Source: Trachipleistophora hominis
Lineage: Eukaryota; Microsporidia; Pleistophoridae
Length of the DNA stretch: 18,945 bases
Reading direction: 5' to 3'
Assembly (NCBI GenBank): GCA_000316135.1
Contig: JH994100.1
Coordinates: 1-18,945, forward strand
Shown: positions 17,136 through 18,945 of the stretch, one piece after another
Layout of the letters: each line of letters starts with the position of its first letter
Position numbering within the stretch: the stretch's first letter is position 1
Translations under genes and position numbers: made by a program
The notes under the pieces: generated by a model
Database searches by the model: none
What the model was told of the DNA's origin: nothing
The model's input: the letters and a program-made list of their open reading frames with translations, nothing else

Positions 17136-18887
17136 ATGGATCACTACGACATCGTAATACTGGGCACAGGCCTATCAGAATGCGTCTTATCAGCCGTTCT
17201 ATCACACTCAGGCTACTCCGTTCTGCACGTAGACTCATCCGATCGATACGGCACATCATTCCAAAACTACAACTACGCCGATCTATGCACACGCTACGGC
17301 AAGCCGTGCCTGCCCATCCTCGCACCACTCACCAACAAATTCAGCATAGACTACACGCCCAAGCTGCTGCTCGCCGGCGGTCTAACACAGCGCGTACTCA
17401 TCAAGTACGATCTGAGCAGCCTCGTAAACTTCCTTTTAATACCCGGCTGCTACGTATACAAGCACCGTCTCTACGAAGTGCCCACATCCGAAACGAAGTC
17501 GTTGCAGACCGGTCTAATCTCATTCTTGCAGAAACCGCGGCTCGTACGATTTTTCTACAACGTGCGCAAGTATTTTAGACGGGTGCCTATCAGGCTGATG
17601 GCAACTATGCGTGAGCAGTACAGGCATTATGGAATAGATGAGCACAGTGCGCAGGTTATTGGACATGCGGTTGCGCTCAATTTGGATGATGAGTATTTGG
17701 ATGAACGGCCGGAATGTACTTTTGAGAAGATAAGGCTTTATATTGAGAGTTTGAGGGAGAATGGGGATGAGATAAGTCCTTTTGTGTATCCTTTGTATGG
17801 CATGAGTGAGGTCTGCCAGGCTTTTGTGAGGAAGGCGTCTGTTGCAGGGGCTGTTTATAGGCTGAGGACGAGTGTTGTGGAGATTAAATCTAACGGGGAA
17901 TTTAGCGCCTATGGTGATGGAGAGGGTGGTGATGGGGGTAGTAAGGGGGAGGGTGATGATGGGAGTTGTAAGGGGGCGTGTATTGGGGAAGAGTGTGGTA
18001 AGAAAGGACGTGGTGAGGGAGAGGGAGAGTGTCGTAGGGATGAGTGTGGTGATGAGAGTAGTAAGAAAGGATGTGGTGATGAGAGTAGTAAGAAAGGACG
18101 TGGTGATGGGGGTAGTAAAGATAAAAAGGATAGAAAAGATGAAAATAATAACACCGAAAATGATGAAAGGAATAACAATGAAATAATAGAAAATGAAAAT
18201 AAAACAGACGAAAAGTATAAAATAGAAGATAAACAGGAAGGAGAATGTAAAGAGAAGGAAAGAATTGATGGGTCTGCTAAACAAAACGTAAAAAATGCGG
18301 AAGATAAGGACGATGAACCGTTGCACAGCAAAAATGCTGAGAAGAACAAAAAAGGGCCGCATTACAATTTTACGGTGAAAATACGGCCGGCCGACGAGGA
18401 ACCGCTAGAAATACGCTGCAAGGCGCTAATCTCAGAAATATCGTACACGCCAAACAAACAGCCAACCAACAAGAAGGTAATACGTGCCACGCTAATCATA
18501 GACGGCGTTGTTCCGCTGCTCAAACACGTGCCATCCGCCCAAATACTTTTTCTATCGAGCGGATTGCATCGTAAAACAGACGTGTTTGCACTTGTACTAG
18601 GACATAGAGAGTGTGTGGCACCTAAGGGGTATAAAGTGGTGCTCATCAGTTACGTTAAGGAGGGTGAAAATGACAGAACGTTGGACAGGATTGTACATCT
18701 GTTTGGGAAGGTTGTGGACCGTTTTGTTAGGGAGGAGGAAATGATGGTGAATGAGAGGGTGGATAGGGGATGGTACGTGGTTGGTGGATGTGATGAGAGT
18801 ATGCATGTTGAGAATGGTATGCAGGAGGTTGTAAAGGTGCTGGAGAAGATGAAAAGAGATGGGTTTAAGATTGAGTGCTCGTTTTGA
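17136..18887 (+). CDS. Rab GDP-dissociation inhibitor with a large hydrophilic insertion
   Basis: GDI extracts GDP-bound, prenylated Rabs from membranes and keeps them soluble. Residues 5-18 (DIVILGTGLSECVL) are the FAD-fold signature of the GDI/REP family, followed by a D-x-x-x-R-Y-G-x-S segment at 33-42. The Rab-binding stretch IDYTPKLLLAGG is at 71-82, with YVYKHRLYEVP at 106-116 and IGHAVAL at 175-181. FVYPLYGMSEVCQAFVRKA (216-234) matches the family's YPLYG..ELPQ.FAR block. The fold resumes after about residue 410 and ends with a typical GDI C-terminal domain. The protein is 583 residues against about 450 for usual GDIs. The difference is a Gly/Lys/Glu/Asp-rich insertion at about 258-408. 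REP proteins also exceed 600 residues, but their extra segment lies elsewhere, so GDI is preferred. Codon third positions flip from A/C-rich to G/T-rich inside the gene. The stop is TGA at 18885-18887. Confidence 0.9.
   Translation: MDHYDIVILGTGLSECVLSAVLSHSGYSVLHVDSSDRYGTSFQNYNYADLCTRYGKPCLPILAPLTNKFSIDYTPKLLLAGGLTQRVLIKYDLSSLVNFLLIPGCYVYKHRLYEVPTSETKSLQTGLISFLQKPRLVRFFYNVRKYFRRVPIRLMATMREQYRHYGIDEHSAQVIGHAVALNLDDEYLDERPECTFEKIRLYIESLRENGDEISPFVYPLYGMSEVCQAFVRKASVAGAVYRLRTSVVEIKSNGEFSAYGDGEGGDGGSKGEGDDGSCKGACIGEECGKKGRGEGEGECRRDECGDESSKKGCGDESSKKGRGDGGSKDKKDRKDENNNTENDERNNNEIIENENKTDEKYKIEDKQEGECKEKERIDGSAKQNVKNAEDKDDEPLHSKNAEKNKKGPHYNFTVKIRPADEEPLEIRCKALISEISYTPNKQPTNKKVIRATLIIDGVVPLLKHVPSAQILFLSSGLHRKTDVFALVLGHRECVAPKGYKVVLISYVKEGENDRTLDRIVHLFGKVVDRFVREEEMMVNERVDRGWYVVGGCDESMHVENGMQEVVKVLEKMKRDGFKIECSF
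18046..18120 (+). repeat. Coding 27-bp repeat in the Rab GDI insertion
   Basis: A 27-base unit starting GTGGTGATGAGAGTAG occurs at 18046-18072 and 18073-18099, with a diverged third copy from 18100. It encodes Gly-Asp-Glu-Ser-Ser-Lys-Lys-Gly repeats. On the plus strand the tract is very G-rich and nearly C-free. Confidence 0.85.
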
Positions 18888-18945
18888 TGTGTAGGTAAAA
18901 TATGGTTTGTGTGCCTGGGCACTTCTTATCGTTCGTTTAGTGTTT
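18888..18945. other. Right-edge sequence without a gene
   Basis: These 58 bases after the GDI stop contain no clear AATAAA and no coding frame. A short palindrome-like GTGCCTGGGCAC sits at about 18911-18922. Confidence 0.5.

Noticed and set aside
17520..18362. 280-codon minus-strand frame opposite Rab GDI
   Set aside because: It mirrors the low-complexity insertion and conserved GDI codons; the GDI frame has clear family motifs.
17136..18887. Rab escort protein (REP) instead of GDI
   Set aside because: The extra segment lies after the YPLYG block, not in the REP-specific position, and the C-terminal domain reads as GDI; REP cannot be fully excluded.

Overview
This window looks like nuclear DNA of a fungus-related eukaryotic parasite, most likely a microsporidian. 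The evidence is indirect. Five complete or frameshifted genes and one partial gene all lack recognisable introns. The products are core eukaryotic trafficking and RNA proteins (Qa-SNARE, PRA1, Rab GDI, Brr2/Slh1-type helicase) plus a secreted ADAM-like metalloprotease. Two genes have C-runs just before an ATGG start, a pattern reported for microsporidia. Stop codons are TAG and TGA, used normally. The long gene-free gaps argue against the most compact microsporidia and would fit a larger-genome lineage such as the Trachipleistophora/Vavraia group, but that placement is a guess.

Layout: 1-1283 (minus) is the start of an unrecognised secreted protein gene that runs off the left edge. 1284-4289 is AT-rich DNA without a gene, holding a diverged 50-bp tandem repeat and a bulged hairpin. 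4290-5092 (plus) is a syntaxin-like Qa-SNARE broken by one -1 frame change in a run of five T. 5093-7172 is gene-free. 7173-9029 (minus) is the ADAM-like metalloprotease with perfect in-frame minisatellites. 9030-10121 is the divergent gap to 10122-10619 (plus), a PRA1/Yip3-family protein. 10620-11377 is a convergent, repeat-rich gap. 11378-15748 (minus) is a Ski2-like helicase with one complete cassette and what looks like a decayed second cassette. 15749-17135 is a repeat-filled upstream gap. 17136-18887 (plus) is Rab GDI with a roughly 150-residue hydrophilic insertion. The last 58 bases hold no gene.

How the genes relate: three of six encode membrane-traffic parts. GDI extracts prenylated Rabs from membranes, PRA1-family proteins can release Rabs from GDI at membranes, and the Qa-SNARE acts at the later fusion step. 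They are not an operon, and their proximity may be chance.

The most unusual feature is not a gene. From about 9.7 kb rightward the plus strand alternates, in blocks of roughly 200-900 bp, between A/C-rich, almost G-free DNA and G/T-rich, C-poor DNA. The switches fall inside conserved reading frames, where third codon positions flip from A/C to G/T, and the blocks continue across gene ends into intergenic DNA. Direct counts are given in the findings. This suggests a local strand-asymmetric mutation process acting on DNA. The same half of the window is also full of minisatellites, both coding and noncoding.
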